Positions 1 through 11,285 of a stretch of DNA of 64,000 bases are shown piece by piece; the first letter of the stretch is position 1, and each line of letters begins with the position of its first letter. The stretch comes from Phanerodontia chrysosporium (taxonomy: Eukaryota > Basidiomycota > Agaricomycetes > Polyporales > Phanerochaetaceae): positions 868,001-932,000 of the forward strand of contig MJGA01000010.1 in assembly GCA_001910725.1 (NCBI GenBank). Direction: 5' to 3'. Below the pieces are notes generated by a model. That model ran no database searches and had not been told where the DNA came from. It was given only the letters and a program-made list of their open reading frames with translations. Position numbers and translations under genes: made by a program.

Positions 1-747
1 GCTACCGGGATCTGCACCACTAAGAAATCTCCCGTAGCACAGTGACTCGGGCACAACACATCGTTGGAGGACGACCCAGGTTTCGTGGTCCATGACTTCA
101 AGCGTGAGGTTGTGCACACGTACGTGGGGCCTGTTGGGTAGACACTGCTCGATATGCTCGTAGTCGAGCTCCGGCGGCTCTGGGTCGTGGATGTACAGGT
201 GCAGCACTTCCGCGAATAGCGAGAGCAACCGGGAGATGGCGTGCGGGTAGCACCGCTGCAGGTGTAGCGTGCCCTCGAACGCCAGCGGTGCGCGTGGCGG
301 ACGCGTGGCGGGGACCTGGAAGGTCGTGTTGTCGAGTATGTTTAGCTGTTCGAGGTGCGGCAGGAGCGTGAAGAGCTGCGTGAGATCGTCTGCTCCGCAG
401 TCCGAGTGGATGGTGACCTCCTTCGTGTGTCGCACAAGGCGCGGTGACGAATTCGCTTGCGCAAGGAACGCAGATAGGCCGTGCGGCTCGCGGTCTTCGA
501 GCTCGCCAGGGTTGTCGTTGAGGCCATTCCTGGTGACGTCGGAGACATCTGTCAAGGAAGGCCTGCCCACGCTGATGTGACGGAACAGGTGCATTGATGT
601 TCGCGGCAGCCATGCCTTGCATACGAGGCTGCATGACTTGAGATTGAGAATAACGTCACGGGCATCTTCCTTGGCGCAACCCTGCGCGAGAAAGTCAATG
701 GCCAGGTCACAGAGCTCGTATAGAAGCCTGGAACGTGGTAGCACCAT
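1..747 (-). CDS. F-box protein, C-terminus off the left edge (partial)
   Basis: An uninterrupted frame of 249 codons runs from an ATG at 747 to the window edge. Its first 50 or so residues contain ELCDLAIDFLA, then KSCSLVCKAWLPR and HLFRHISV. This is the degenerate F-box of Agaricomycete F-box proteins: the helix binds Skp1, and SLVCKAW is the most conserved stretch. The rest (for example PHLEQLNILDN, EVLHLYIHDP) reads like leucine-rich substrate-recognition sequence. By family it would be an SCF ubiquitin-ligase adaptor; its substrate is unknown. The same frame is open upstream to a TGA near 937, so a longer start cannot be excluded, but 747 places the F-box at the usual N-terminal position. 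It belongs to a different F-box subfamily from the large cluster at 13-39 kb. Confidence 0.7.
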   Translation of the reverse strand, partial: MVLPRSRLLYELCDLAIDFLAQGCAKEDARDVILNLKSCSLVCKAWLPRTSMHLFRHISVGRPSLTDVSDVTRNGLNDNPGELEDREPHGLSAFLAQANSSPRLVRHTKEVTIHSDCGADDLTQLFTLLPHLEQLNILDNTTFQVPATRPPRAPLAFEGTLHLQRCYPHAISRLLSLFAEVLHLYIHDPEPPELDYEHIEQCLPNRPHVRVHNLTLEVMDHETWVVLQRCVVPESLCYGRFLSGADPGS

Positions 748-1210
748 ACAGGCTCGTGTTGGGTGCTGAAGTAGGACGTGGTTATGGCAAGTTTGGGCGC
801 TTCGAACACCCGTAAGTTGAACGTTGAGAGATCTTGGAATGTCGCATGGACGTATTGTGATACCGTATAAGGCCTGGCGTAATCCGATGTACAGCTCTTT
901 ATTGTGGAAGAGTAATTGAGGTCAGAACGAATTTATTCACTGCAAGAAAACTGATACAACGCTTGTACAACACGGCTTGAAGATAGGGCGAGGACTACTA
1001 CTCGCCGTTACAATCGAACGTGAATGAGAGGGTGTTCCATGTTTCATGTAGGGACTTCTTCAACAGACGTATGAATGATGGGCACATACTGCACAATACC
1101 CTGACCAGCGTTGCGGCGTATCTAGGAGGTCATAAACTTCACCTATGAAGTCTGGACGTCTTGTATAATGTGCATCAAAAGTGTGATGTAGGTCGTCCGC
1201 AGTTGAACAG

Positions 1211-2072
1211 TTACAGATGTGCAGACGTCCCGGGATTTACAAGATGATTCGGGAAGATGAGGGGTATCTGGACGGGAAGCCAATGGGAGCTGTTGTACAA
1301 GCGCTCTTTGCCGATAATGAGGCGCTCCCAGTCATCAGCGCGGAGACATTTCCAATTTGCAGAAAGCTGTTCGGGCTCGGTGAAGTCCTCGCCGAACTTG
1401 AGAAGGGGTCGCTGATCGCAAGCCTGTAGTATATGACCGGAACGATGGCATGGATTTCGAAGTCTATCGCGAGGCGCAAATCTTCCACAGGCTCAGGAAA
1501 GTACTTTTCCGGTAAATCGTCCCAGGGGTCGCGATCCAGGTGGTTGATGGTTTGGATCCTCTGATTCATTGACGCCCGAAAGACAAACCACTCGCTCAAG
1601 GTTCGGGGCCATGCGCGGGTGAGGATTGCAACGGCTTCCTCTCGAATGCTATCTGCTTGATATTTCGAAGCAAGCGACAGAAGGTGTCGGAGCACTGTAC
1701 GAGAGACGATACCATGCATGTCTCGTTTCAGAGACCTACGTAGCCAACAAAGGTCAGTGAAAAAATGACATGAAATTCATGTGGAAACGTACAACGGCTT
1801 GTAAAAGAGGGTAATGAACGTGGCCAGCTCCTCCGCGTCGTCCGGCATTCTGACCACGGGTATACCGTCCAGGGTCTCGTTCACTGAAGGGTCTGTTGGA
1901 AACGCAAACATGTCCTTGAAGACTGGAGAGTGAAGCGATAGTAAGAGTTTGTGGACACGCAAGAGGAAGGTTTTCTTGGCGGAAACAGAGGACGCGCAGA
2001 GGATCACGTCTCCATCTGAGAAGTAGAGGTCTTTGTGTGGCTCTGGATGAACTCCACGGCTTGAGACTCCAT
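1211..2072 (-). CDS. BTB/POZ domain protein
   Basis: Two exons, 2072-1793 and 1735-1211, are separated by a 57-nt intron (donor GTACGT, acceptor GTAG). The N-terminal part carries the fungal BTB signature: DLYFSDGDVIL, then FLLRVHKLLLSLHSPVFKDMF, whose RVHK..L...SPVF is the core dimerisation fold. The second half has the helical region seen in Agaricomycete BTB proteins (LLSLASKYQADSIREEAV, FEIHAIVPVIYYRL) and ends with a WKCLRADDWERL-type motif. Such proteins usually act as protein-interaction or Cul3 adaptors; no specific role can be read here. The conserved protein needs one extra base near 2043 (GG run) and one at 1405-1408 (GGGG on the plus strand). With both, exon phases close to a 268-residue product. 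As sequenced it would leave the family frame. The ATG at 2072 is preferred; the frame upstream to 2265 has only a TTG. Confidence 0.65.
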
Positions 2073-2460
2073 ATCGCAAGATATAGAGGGTTGTGATGCG
2101 TTTGAACAGAATTGGTAGTGGTGTATCCGCAGGTTTATGAGCGGGAATGTAGCCACGATTCGTCAGCGGCAGGCTGGCAGCCTCTTCAGCTTCAACGAGC
2201 AACGTATTGCGGCCTCGAGTTAGATTCGAGAACTGAGCAATTAGTTCTGAAAGCCATGGGTTCAACCTGAGCGTAGCTGTACAAAAGTAAAGACTTACTC
2301 TTCGTTACGGCTGAAGTGGTTGAAAGCAAGCGCAATCATTCGGACAGCTGCGCCGCGGGCGGCGGGCGCCCCGCCCTATTCCCATACGAGGAAAGCGTGC
2401 TTGTCGGCGCTCCTAGAGCGCTTCGAGGCTTGCCTCTACACCCTCACCCAGTCACACAGA

Positions 2461-5400
2461 ATGGCATCGCCGCCGCCGGGGGAAGACCCTTTCACGCACA
2501 ACCTGGCCATAAAGCTGTCCAGGGCTCTTAACCTAGTCAACCCGAACGATTTGCTGGCGCGTCGGTCCAAGACATTGCAAAGACTAATTCATTAGACGGC
2601 TTCATATCTGGTGGGTTGCAGTCTTGCGTCTCGCCTTACGAAACTTACACATACTCTCCCATTAGCGGCCAAGACATTTGGCAAGTTCAAGGATTCTTTT
2701 CTTGCTGAACTACACGCCGAGATTACCTCGCATGAAAAGCAGGCATCCTCGGGGCTCGCTCCACAACCTGTACAAGGCATTGTTGTCCACGACAGCGAAG
2801 TTCTCGAGCCCGAGCCTGTCAGGGCTGGTGGTCTTATGCGACAGGATGCGGTACGAGCTGCCCATGTTCATGACCTTCTAGCGTCGCTGACTTACGGCCT
2901 CAGCAACACACGTTTCGGAGACCATCGAAGCCATTAGAGCCACCAACACCCCGCACGTCCCTTCTTGGACTTGACAGATTGGCGCAGGAGAAGAGGGAAG
3001 AGAAACGGATTGCAGCTGCAGCTGCAGATGGTGGAGATGCACGGAAACGGCCAAGGCTGGATGATTCGGAGCCCGCTTCAAAGGTACGCAAACACCTCGC
3101 TTATGTGGGGATTCTTCTCACTAAACTCCGCAGTGCCCTCACTCCTGCATCGCGCACCTCAAACATCCGTCAGCGGGGCGAAGAGACTCCTTCACACCCG
3201 GTGGTTTGTCGGAGACTGGCAGAAAGAGGCTGGAGGAATACAGACGCAATCGGGATCGTCAACGAGGTGAGCGACCGTGTACACTTGGTATCTCTGACAG
3301 TGCTCATATCTTTCAGAGGGGATAACCGCCCAGCAGGAACGACGGAAGACGCTCCTCGAGGTCTTGGTGAATTCGAACGGCGAGCTAACCGCGAAAGGTT
3401 TGACCGCCGGGCCCACGCAGAGATTGGGATGCGACTCCACGGTCAGAACGCGGCTCGCGCGAGGACGCACCTAGCGTGCGCGTACCCAACGTCGCTTGGG
3501 ACTCGACGCCGCGGCGACCGGAGGAGGGTCCGGCTGGGGTGCCTCACGAAATCGCGGATGGGACGCCACTCCCGGAGGCCAAGAGGCGCGTCACCCGATG
3601 ATGGAGACGGTGCACCTGTCAACCTCGACATGAGAGAATGGGAGGAAGAGCAGATTCGATTAGACCGTGATTGGTACATGACGGCGGAGGAGGGCAACGT
3701 CGCCGGAGATGAGGACTTCAATCCGCTTGCTCAGTATGAAGACTTGGCTCCCGTAAAGCAGAAAGAACTGGTTGCGCGGACAACGGTAAGCACACACTTT
3801 GGCTACATCACGAGTCGGCAGCGCTGACCCCCTGGGCAGAAGAAGATCTCGGCAAGACAAGCACAGTACAATGCGGACAACGACCTCTGGGAGGCGAACC
3901 GTATGGTCACATCCGGTGTCGCCACTCGGAAAGAAATCGATCTCGACTTTGAAGACGAGTCTGAATCCACGGTGCACGTCATGGTGCACGACCTTAAGCC
4001 TCCGTTCCTCGATGGCCGCACCGTCTTCACGAAGCAACTCGAGCCGATCAACCCCGTGCGCGACCCACGAGCGACATGGCCGTCTTCGCGCGCAAGGGCA
4101 GTGCCCTCGTCAAGGAGAAGCGCGAACAGGCCGAACGGGCAAAGGCCGCGGCGAAGCTCGCGGCACTCGGAGGCACGCAGCTCGGCAACATCATGGGCGT
4201 CAAGGACGAGGAGGCTGCGGCAGAAGGTACGTGCACACGTCCTGGCCCTCTGAGCCGCTGTGTCGGATTGCACATTCACGTAGTGCTCTTGGTTCTGATC
4301 TGCAGCCGAGGCGGAGGCGAAGGCGAAGGAAGCCGAAGAGGACTACAAGGGCGAGTCCAAGTTCGCGTCGCACTTGAAGACTGCTACAGGTGTCAGTACG
4401 TTTGCGAAGACGCGTACGCTCAAGGAGCAGAGAGAGTACCTACCTGCGTTTGCATGTCGTGAGGAGCTGCTCAAGGTCATCCGCGAGAATCAAGGTGCGA
4501 TGCAAGTTACTGAATAATAAGGCCGTATGCTGATAACTTCGATAGTTGTGGTCGTTGTTGGAGAAACTGGTTCTGGCAAGACAACCCAGCTGGCGCAGTT
4601 CTTGTACGAAGACGGCTACTGCACCTACGGTCTCATCGGTTGTACTCAGCCGAGGCGTGTCGCTGCGATGTCAGTCGCTAAGCGTGTCAGCGAAGAGATG
4701 GAGGTACGTCGCCCGCGCCATGAATGGTGTACAATTCCTCACGTCTATGCTGCTAGTGCAAACTGGGTTCGACGGTCGGTTATGCCATTCGTTTCGAGGA
4801 CTGCACCTCGCCAGAGACGAAAATCAAATGTGAGCAGAGATCTTCTGGCTCGCAAATCCTCCGCTGATCTAGACACTTCAGATATGACCGACGGTGTACT
4901 ACTGCGAGAGTCACTCAACGAAGGTGACCTGGACCGGTACAGCGTTATCATCCTTGATGAAGCCCACGAACGATCGTTGAGTACCGACGTGTTGATGGGT
5001 CTGCTGCGGAAGAGTAAGTCTACATTCGTACAGATCGTACATTGCTCATCGCAATTGTGTAGTCTTATCTCGGCGAAGGGATCTCAAGCTCATTGTTACG
5101 TCTGCTACCATGAACGCTGAGAAGGTAGATCGCCTTTTCTCTCATATGCGACTGTGCTGACCAGATATCAGTTCTCCCAATTCTACGGCAATGCTCCATG
5201 CTTTACCATCCCCGGTCGTACTTTCCCAGTCGAGATCTTCCATTCGAAGTCTCCATGCGAAGACTACGTCGACAGCGCGGTCAAACAGGTGCTTCAGATC
5301 CATCTATCGTTGCCTCCCGGAGACATCCTGGTGTTCATGACCGGTCAAGAAGATATCGAGATCACATGTCAAGTCATCAACGGTGCGTGTAACTTATTTT

Positions 5401-7129
5401 TTCCGTAGTTCTCAATGCTTAATCCTTCTCATACAGAGCGTCTTTCGCAGCTGGACGATCCGGCGCCACTCGCAGTCCTACCCATTTACTCGCAGATGCC
5501 GGCAGATCTGCAAGCACGCATTTTCGACCCCACACCTGATGGCCGACGGAAGGTCATCGTAGCCACGAACATTGCAGAGACGTCTCTTACTGGTGAGTGC
5601 TGAGCACAATTTCTCATGTGTAAGACTAACGTGCATTGTAGTTGACGGTATCCTCTATGTCGTCGATGCCGGGTATTCGAAGCTGAAGGTGTACAACCCG
5701 AAGGTTGGTATGGACGCTTTGCAAATTACGCCAATCAGTCAGGCCAACGCCAACCAACGTACGGGTCGTGCCGGCCGTACGGGAAGCGGGTGAGTAACGC
5801 TCTTATAGATGAATATCCACTCGCTCATAAGTCGTACAGTTTCTGCTACCGGCTGTACACCGAAATGGCCTATCGGAATGAGATGTTCCCAAACAACATT
5901 CCTGAGATTCAGCGAACAAACCTCGCCAACACCGTGCTGCTTCTCAAGTCCCTTGGCGTCAAGAACCTGCTCGAATTCGATTTCATGGACCCACCTCCGC
6001 AAGCGAACATGCTCAACTCGATGTACCAGCTCTGGGTCCTTGGTGCGCTCGACAACGTCGGGAATTTGACACCCGTTGGACGGAAGATGTCCGAGTTCCC
6101 GATGGAGCCGTCGATGGCGAAGATGCTGATCGCGTCCGTGGAGTACAAGTGCTCAGCAGAGATGCTCACGATCGTGTCGATGCTCTCCGTGCCGAGCGTG
6201 TTCTACCGTCCCAAGGAACGCATGGAAGAGGCAGACGCAGCGCGCGAGAAGTTCAACGTGCCCGAGAGCGACCACCTGACGCTGCTGAACGTGTTCAACC
6301 AGTGGAAGAGCCACGGCTTCCGCGACGAATGGTGCATCCGCCACTTCCTGCATCCGAAGCTCCTGCGGAAGGCGCGCGAGGTGCGACAGCAGCTCGAAGA
6401 CATCATGAAGTTCCAGAAGATGGAGATTATCTCGGCCGGCACCGACTTCGATGTCATACGGAAAGCCATATGCGCGGGCTATTTCCACCAAGCAGCTCGA
6501 GTCAAGGGTATCGGCGAGTTTGTGAACATTCGAACTGGTCTGCCGACACACCTGCACCCAACCAGTGCGCTATATGGCCTTGGCTGTGCGTATTCTCATC
6601 CCTTTCGGTGCGGCATGATTTACTGACGTCTAATGCAGACACACCCACCTATGTAATCTACCACGAGCTCATCCTGACATCGAAGGAGTACATGACCCAG
6701 GTCACTGCAGTCGATGCGTACTGGCTAGGTACGGTCATCACAATTTCCGCCACGCGCAGCAGCTGATCGGGTATCCTCTCTCCTTTTCACATACAGCTGA
6801 ACTGGGCTCTGTGTTCTACTCCGTCAAAGAGAAGAACTTTGACGAGCGGGGTAACCGTCGGACAGCGGATCGCGAGTTCTCCAAGCGCGCCGAATTGGAG
6901 ACAGAAATGGAGCGCCAGCGCGAAGAGTAAGTGTATTTGGAAGCTTTCATGCGTCCCTGCTGCTGACTTGTTTTCCTTCAGGACGGCGAAGAAGGCGCAG
7001 GAGGAAGCCCTGGCGAAGAAGACAGCGAGCGGGTCGTCGGCCAAGATCATCGTGCCAGGCACGCCGCGTGTCACTGGCATCGGTGCGGGGGCCCGTGTAA
7101 CACAAACACCGCGTCGTCGTGGTATCTGA
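2461..7129 (+). CDS. PRP16: Pre-mRNA-splicing DEAH-box ATPase PRP16 (DHX38)
   Basis: Eighteen exons with 47-79-nt introns; all phases close to about 1,250 resid. PRP16 is the DEAH helicase that remodels the spliceosome after step one. The N-terminus has the PRP16 hallmarks [13 protein letters not shown] and [14 protein letters not shown], then [13 protein letters not shown]. The helicase core shows GETGSGKT (motif I), [15 protein letters not shown] (Ia), DEAH (II), TSAT (III), NIAETSLT (V) and [12 protein letters not shown] (VI). The winged-helix/OB region ends with [19 protein letters not shown] and [14 protein letters not shown], which separates PRP16 from PRP2, PRP22 and PRP43. The start at 2461 puts [21 protein letters not shown] at the N-terminus. 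Exons between 3134 and 4066 need eight single G/C insertions to keep the conserved frame; the remaining exons are clean. PRP16 is essential in yeast, so a true null is unlikely; sequence error is the favoured explanation. Confidence 0.93.
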
Positions 7130-7214
7130 AGCATGTATTCATGGACGTATTTATAATCATTTTAATGCACTCAAATTCTGGAACGTTGGCTTGCTTACTC
7201 GCCCTTTATATGAC

Positions 7215-8618
7215 TCAATGACGCTGCAGAGTACCCTCGAAAATTGCCAAAGCCTCATCCTCCGTCACCTCCCATTCCGACTCTTCGTCTGTATCTTCCT
7301 CGTCTGAGACAGAACGAGCCAAAGTTCGACGGTGGAAGACCGGCGTGAACCTGCGATCGACCGCTCCCATGTATTCTTCGTCATCCTCTTCGTCTGTGGA
7401 CTCCTCCCACTCTGTACTGCCGACCTCGCTATCCCCTTCGTCTGTGGTCGCGTCGGCGCCATCGCTCGTATCGGAAAGCGAGTAAATGTGGTCTATGGAC
7501 TCCCATCCCTCTGCGAACTGCAGCGAGCTCCTCGTCTCCTGGATTCTGACACCGTAGAAGTCCATGATTCGCGGCGGATCTCCGTCTCGCATCGCACTCG
7601 GTCCGGGGAAGAGGTATGCCAGGTTCGGGATCTGGGTGACGAGGTGACCATCGAGAAGACGCACATGCTGCCACTCCCACTCTTCGACATTGATGTGGTC
7701 TGTAAAGCGCGTCTCCCTCGGAAATATGTGGCGGACGACAATGTCGACGAGACGAACGTGCTTCAAGGACGCGCTGTCGCTCTTCAGATCTTGCATGACG
7801 ACTGCCTCGATGACCGTAGTGTCATTGGCGATTATGGTGCCCAACACCAGATGGTCTAGGTGCGGACAGAGGGAAGCAGCGCCGGCCTGGGTCGCCAGGA
7901 TTGGGCGTATACACTCGCCAAAGTCGAGATTTCGCAGCGTAGCGCTGTACTTCTCAACGAACGTGAATACGGAGGGCGACCCTGTGCATGGCCCTCCGAG
8001 GCCTAGTCGAAAGCGAACAAAAATCGACAAAGATCTCAGATTGTTGTAGATCCCTGCAGGTAAGACGAAAATGGTAGTCGGATCCTGCATGTGAGCGGGT
8101 GTGTCGAACGCGCAGATACAAGGGACCTTCTGCAGGAAGGGCAACAAAAGATTCGGAGAAGACTCGTCATTTGACGACTGTGACAAGAGTCTCGTTGCAG
8201 GAAAGGTCCCTTGCATTGAGAGTGTCTTGATAGTATCAGAGCAGGTACCTACAATTTGCTCCAGGAATCGGCGGGAGACCGACATCCACGACTCGGGTAC
8301 GAAGCAGCAGAGTGTGAGGCTTCGCACGTGGGTCGCGAACAGCTGTGGCGCGGACTGCACCGTCCGAGAAAAGGCCGCGAGCTGGCCTACTCGCCTGATG
8401 ACCACATCTCGATAGAGCAGGGGGATAGCCGCGGCATTCCAGGAAGAACAGACGAGCGCAACAGACTTGAGTGTGCGGATCACGGTCAGCCAGCCGCTAT
8501 GTGGCCCGTACGTCATCGTGTAGTCTAGGATCCCCGAAGGAGGCATGAGGAAATCGAATATGCAGCGCAACGCAATGCTATGCAGCTCTTGTCGGGGTTT
8601 CAGGGCATTCACGTCCAT
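7215..8618 (-). CDS. F-box protein with acidic C-terminal tail
   Basis: A single-exon frame of 467 residues starting at ATG 8618. The N-terminus reads ELHSIALRCIFDFLMPP, followed by TLKSVALVCSSWNAAAIPLLY, the F-box of Agaricomycete SCF adaptors (SLVCxxW core). The middle is leucine-rich and poorly conserved (RSLTLCCFVPES, NNLRSLSIFVRF, LRNLDFGECI, CPHLDHLVLG), as expected for substrate recognition. The last 90 residues are very acidic, with repeated Asp/Glu/Ser clusters (TDEEDDEEYMG, SDEEDTDEESEWEV). A decayed relative lies immediately upstream at 8.9-9.9 kb in the same orientation, so this looks like one half of a tandem duplication. Its 3' end lies less than 100 bp from the convergent PRP16 stop. 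The SCF role is inferred from the family; the substrate is unknown. Confidence 0.75.
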   Translation of the reverse strand: MDVNALKPRQELHSIALRCIFDFLMPPSGILDYTMTYGPHSGWLTVIRTLKSVALVCSSWNAAAIPLLYRDVVIRRVGQLAAFSRTVQSAPQLFATHVRSLTLCCFVPESWMSVSRRFLEQIVGTCSDTIKTLSMQGTFPATRLLSQSSNDESSPNLLLPFLQKVPCICAFDTPAHMQDPTTIFVLPAGIYNNLRSLSIFVRFRLGLGGPCTGSPSVFTFVEKYSATLRNLDFGECIRPILATQAGAASLCPHLDHLVLGTIIANDTTVIEAVVMQDLKSDSASLKHVRLVDIVVRHIFPRETRFTDHINVEEWEWQHVRLLDGHLVTQIPNLAYLFPGPSAMRDGDPPRIMDFYGVRIQETRSSLQFAEGWESIDHIYSLSDTSDGADATTDEGDSEVGSTEWEESTDEEDDEEYMGAVDRRFTPVFHRRTLARSVSDEEDTDEESEWEVTEDEALAIFEGTLQRH

Positions 8619-8885
8619 GTCTCCTGTATGTGAATGATGATGGCGGGTCCACCTTCAGCTGGAGAGCAGACTGTCCGAGGTGGTTGTCTACAAGAACTGT
8701 ATTGAGCTGCGAGAATATCAGTAATAGTAGATATCACCGTTCCTCTAAACTAACGTTTATGCTGTCTGGATGTTGTCCTCTCTGTGTTAGCGATTCTGCG
8801 CGATGGGGGTAAGAACAAAGGGTCATGAACGCCTGCCGCCTACCGCCACTGACCATGAAGCACGAAGCGCCGCCATATACAGTAC

Positions 8886-9905
8886 TTAGACTTCGACAAT
8901 TGGCCATAGGACAAATAAAGTCAAAAGAGACTGACTAGAGACATGTAAGGGCAATTGTAGATTAGCGGGATACCAGAACAGGGTGCTCTCAAAATTCGCC
9001 AGAGCATCTTCCTTTATAACGTCTGAATCAGGCTGAAAATCAGTCTCGCCGTCGTCCGTCGTGTACTCCAAATTGATGTCTTTCTCCCACTCTTAGGACT
9101 CCTGATCTCCTTCGGCACTCGAGAGCGTGTACTCCTCGACAATGTTCTCCTCGAGCGAGGTCCTTGCCTTCCAAGCTCATCATTCGTGGAAGCTAGCATG
9201 GTCCAAACCAATTTGATCTCGAACTGCGAAACCATGGAAGTCAAAGACGTGGTGCTCACAGTGTGGGCGTCTCGGACAAGAGTCGTGTCGGCCTTTGGTG
9301 AGGTTTAGAGACTCGGGGTTCGGCATATGGATTGAGAATTCTAATGGAGCGTCGCGGTAGTCCTTGATCATCATGGACAGCGATGTTAAGCTGTAATATG
9401 AGCCGCGGGAATAGAAGTGGACGCCAGCTAAAGCCACATTGGTTCGCGTCGTACGGCGTGACCTGCGAGAGCCACCGTATTACCTGTCTCGATATTGCCG
9501 CCTTCGCATCCTGCGGGTGGTGATCTTGACCGGCCCGCCTCTACGAACGAGATGGCCTGGGCCGTCAGGAATTGATCCTGAATAGAGAGCGCGTCGAGAT
9601 ACGGGCAACACCGGATGGTCTTCGCGACGAGATAACAAGTGAGCCGGGCACGTCGATCAGGTACATGACAGCTGAGAGTGAGGCTGCGCACATATAACGC
9701 GAGGCGCCTTGTTTAAAATTGCAGGGATGAGCAAGGGCGACGACTTAGTCCACCGGTCATAGAGTAAGGGGAGGGCGACCTCTTGCCATGTCCTGTTCAC
9801 GAGAGCAACGGACTTGAGTGTACGGGCCATACGGTAGGTAGTAGTAGAGGATCGCTGAAGAAGGGATGAGGAACTCGGCGACGCAACGCGAATCGTTTCC
9901 ATGTA
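8886..9905 (-). pseudogene. Decayed tandem copy of the neighbouring F-box gene
   Basis: Fragments in several frames match, in order, the intact F-box gene at 7215-8618. They are an F-box start (RCVAEFLIPSSAIL) and RTLKSVALVNRTWQEVALPLLY at 9.65-9.9 kb, VRSLTLSCHVP at about 9.67 kb, RPHCEHHVFDFHGFAVRDQI at about 9.2 kb, and an acidic tail ending KEDALANFESTL at about 8.95 kb. The intact paralog has RTLKSVALVCSSW, VRSLTLCCFVP, PPRIMDFYGVRIQE and EDEALAIFEGTL. The copy is about 400 nt shorter; much of the central leucine-rich part is missing, so it is truncated as well as frame-broken. Some breaks could be the one-base G/C drop-outs seen elsewhere, but not the missing middle. No single start gives a complete product. 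Confidence 0.6.
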
Positions 9906-11187
9906 GGGTCGGTAGTAAGCGAACTACGTTCCGTTATGTGTCTGGGCGGCGTAAATGATTGTATCGGAAGTCAAGCATTGAATATTGAACACTCACTTCA
10001 ACGCATGCGAGCATATCATGGGCCCGGAAACATTCTGTTCGTCTGCGTCCAACGTGTTCGTAGTGTACGAGTGGTCGGAACTTTCATGATGCTTGGTGCC
10101 CTCGAGGGTGGACTGCGGGTTCATCACACAGCGCGCAATGCTGTCGAGTATCGCAGGCGGCGGGATTTCCTGTATAACAGCAGCCACAATACATGACAGA
10201 GACTGCTTAGTCACAAAAATGTAAAATTCCAAGCTCGCCTGAATATACTCGACGGACGTCGCGGTTTGAAGCTGGTAAGAGCGAAGCGCGCGCGAATCCC
10301 ACGCGACGATAGAAGGCGCATCAGCTTATGTCAGCGTTAGGTGCAAACACCGATGTCTCCAGGCCACATACCTGTCCAAAAACTGAATACGTTTTCAGCC
10401 TCAAGTGAGACTAGCCTCTCGTGGCATTCATGATTCTGCAAAATCCTCGATTGTATTCTAACACTGACGGTCGTGACTCGTGAGTACCCTCAGGTCTTCA
10501 AAACTTCTACGGTCGGCCGTGGCCGTTGCCTTCACAAGCCCTTTATCACATTTCTGTGCCCTATCTTCGATACAGTGGACGATTTACGGTCTTCGCACGG
10601 CGATTGACCCAATTGTAATGACGGAAGGCCTGTGGGCACCTCAAGTCTAACCTTGATAGCGCTAGGGGACGCATGCAGAGTAGCTAGGGGTCTGCGAGAG
10701 ACCGTCATCCTGAGCTCCTCACATCGGCCCGACGAGACATTCACAGCATCATTGCAGGTTCAGACTCAAGCCCTGCACCGTTCGTCACCGAACCCGAATG
10801 CACCGTCCAGCTGCTATCCCCGTCTGAGACCGACCTCGTCTCCCATAGCAGTGATCCCGACAGGGCACGGCACTTCAGCCCGTACAGTTGCCGAAAGCGG
10901 TGAATCATCTCACTCTCCGTCTGCGATGCTAGCACATTGACTATCGCGAGGCGTCAGCAGATTGCTAAGGCAGCCCTCTTCACTAGGACCCAGAAGCAAA
11001 GAAGCATACAGGCGCCCCTATGCTGACGGTGTAAGCTGCGCGCCGTCACTCCGACTCGGTCTGGCTCTAGTCGCGCCAGATTTCCCGGTCGCCCGGCTGG
11101 CGGAGGTAACGCCATGGACCACAGTCAATGATCCATAACCCATAGCAGCGCAGTCTCTCCTTTGTGTAGCCGTTAAGGGCGAGCACG
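9906..11187. other. No gene recognised
   Basis: Only short, overlapping frames with no family motif or coherent splice chain. It separates the decayed F-box copy from the reductase promoter. Confidence 0.4.
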
Positions 11188-11194
11188 TATAAAG
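11188..11194 (+). promoter_or_regulatory. Probable TATA box of the reductase gene
   Basis: TATAAAG lies 92 nt upstream of the ATG at 11286, a normal distance for a fungal gene with a short leader. Confidence 0.5.
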
Positions 11195-11285
11195 GGAAAG
11201 CTGACGATGCATTGTCCAACATTCCAATCCCAGTCTATCTCCTGTCATTCATCCACTAGTCCCCGCAATCCATATCACCACTACA

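Noticed and set aside
2073..2265. N-terminal extension of the BTB protein
   Set aside because: It starts with TTG, contains no ATG and has no family similarity; the sequence before the BTB core is better explained by ATG 2072.
2678..2881. Frame reading [12 protein letters not shown]...NLYK that seemed to resemble a PRP2-type N-terminus
   Set aside because: The other frame ([16 protein letters not shown], then PEPVRAGGL) splices cleanly into the PRP16-specific [12 protein letters not shown], and the C-terminus is PRP16, not PRP2.
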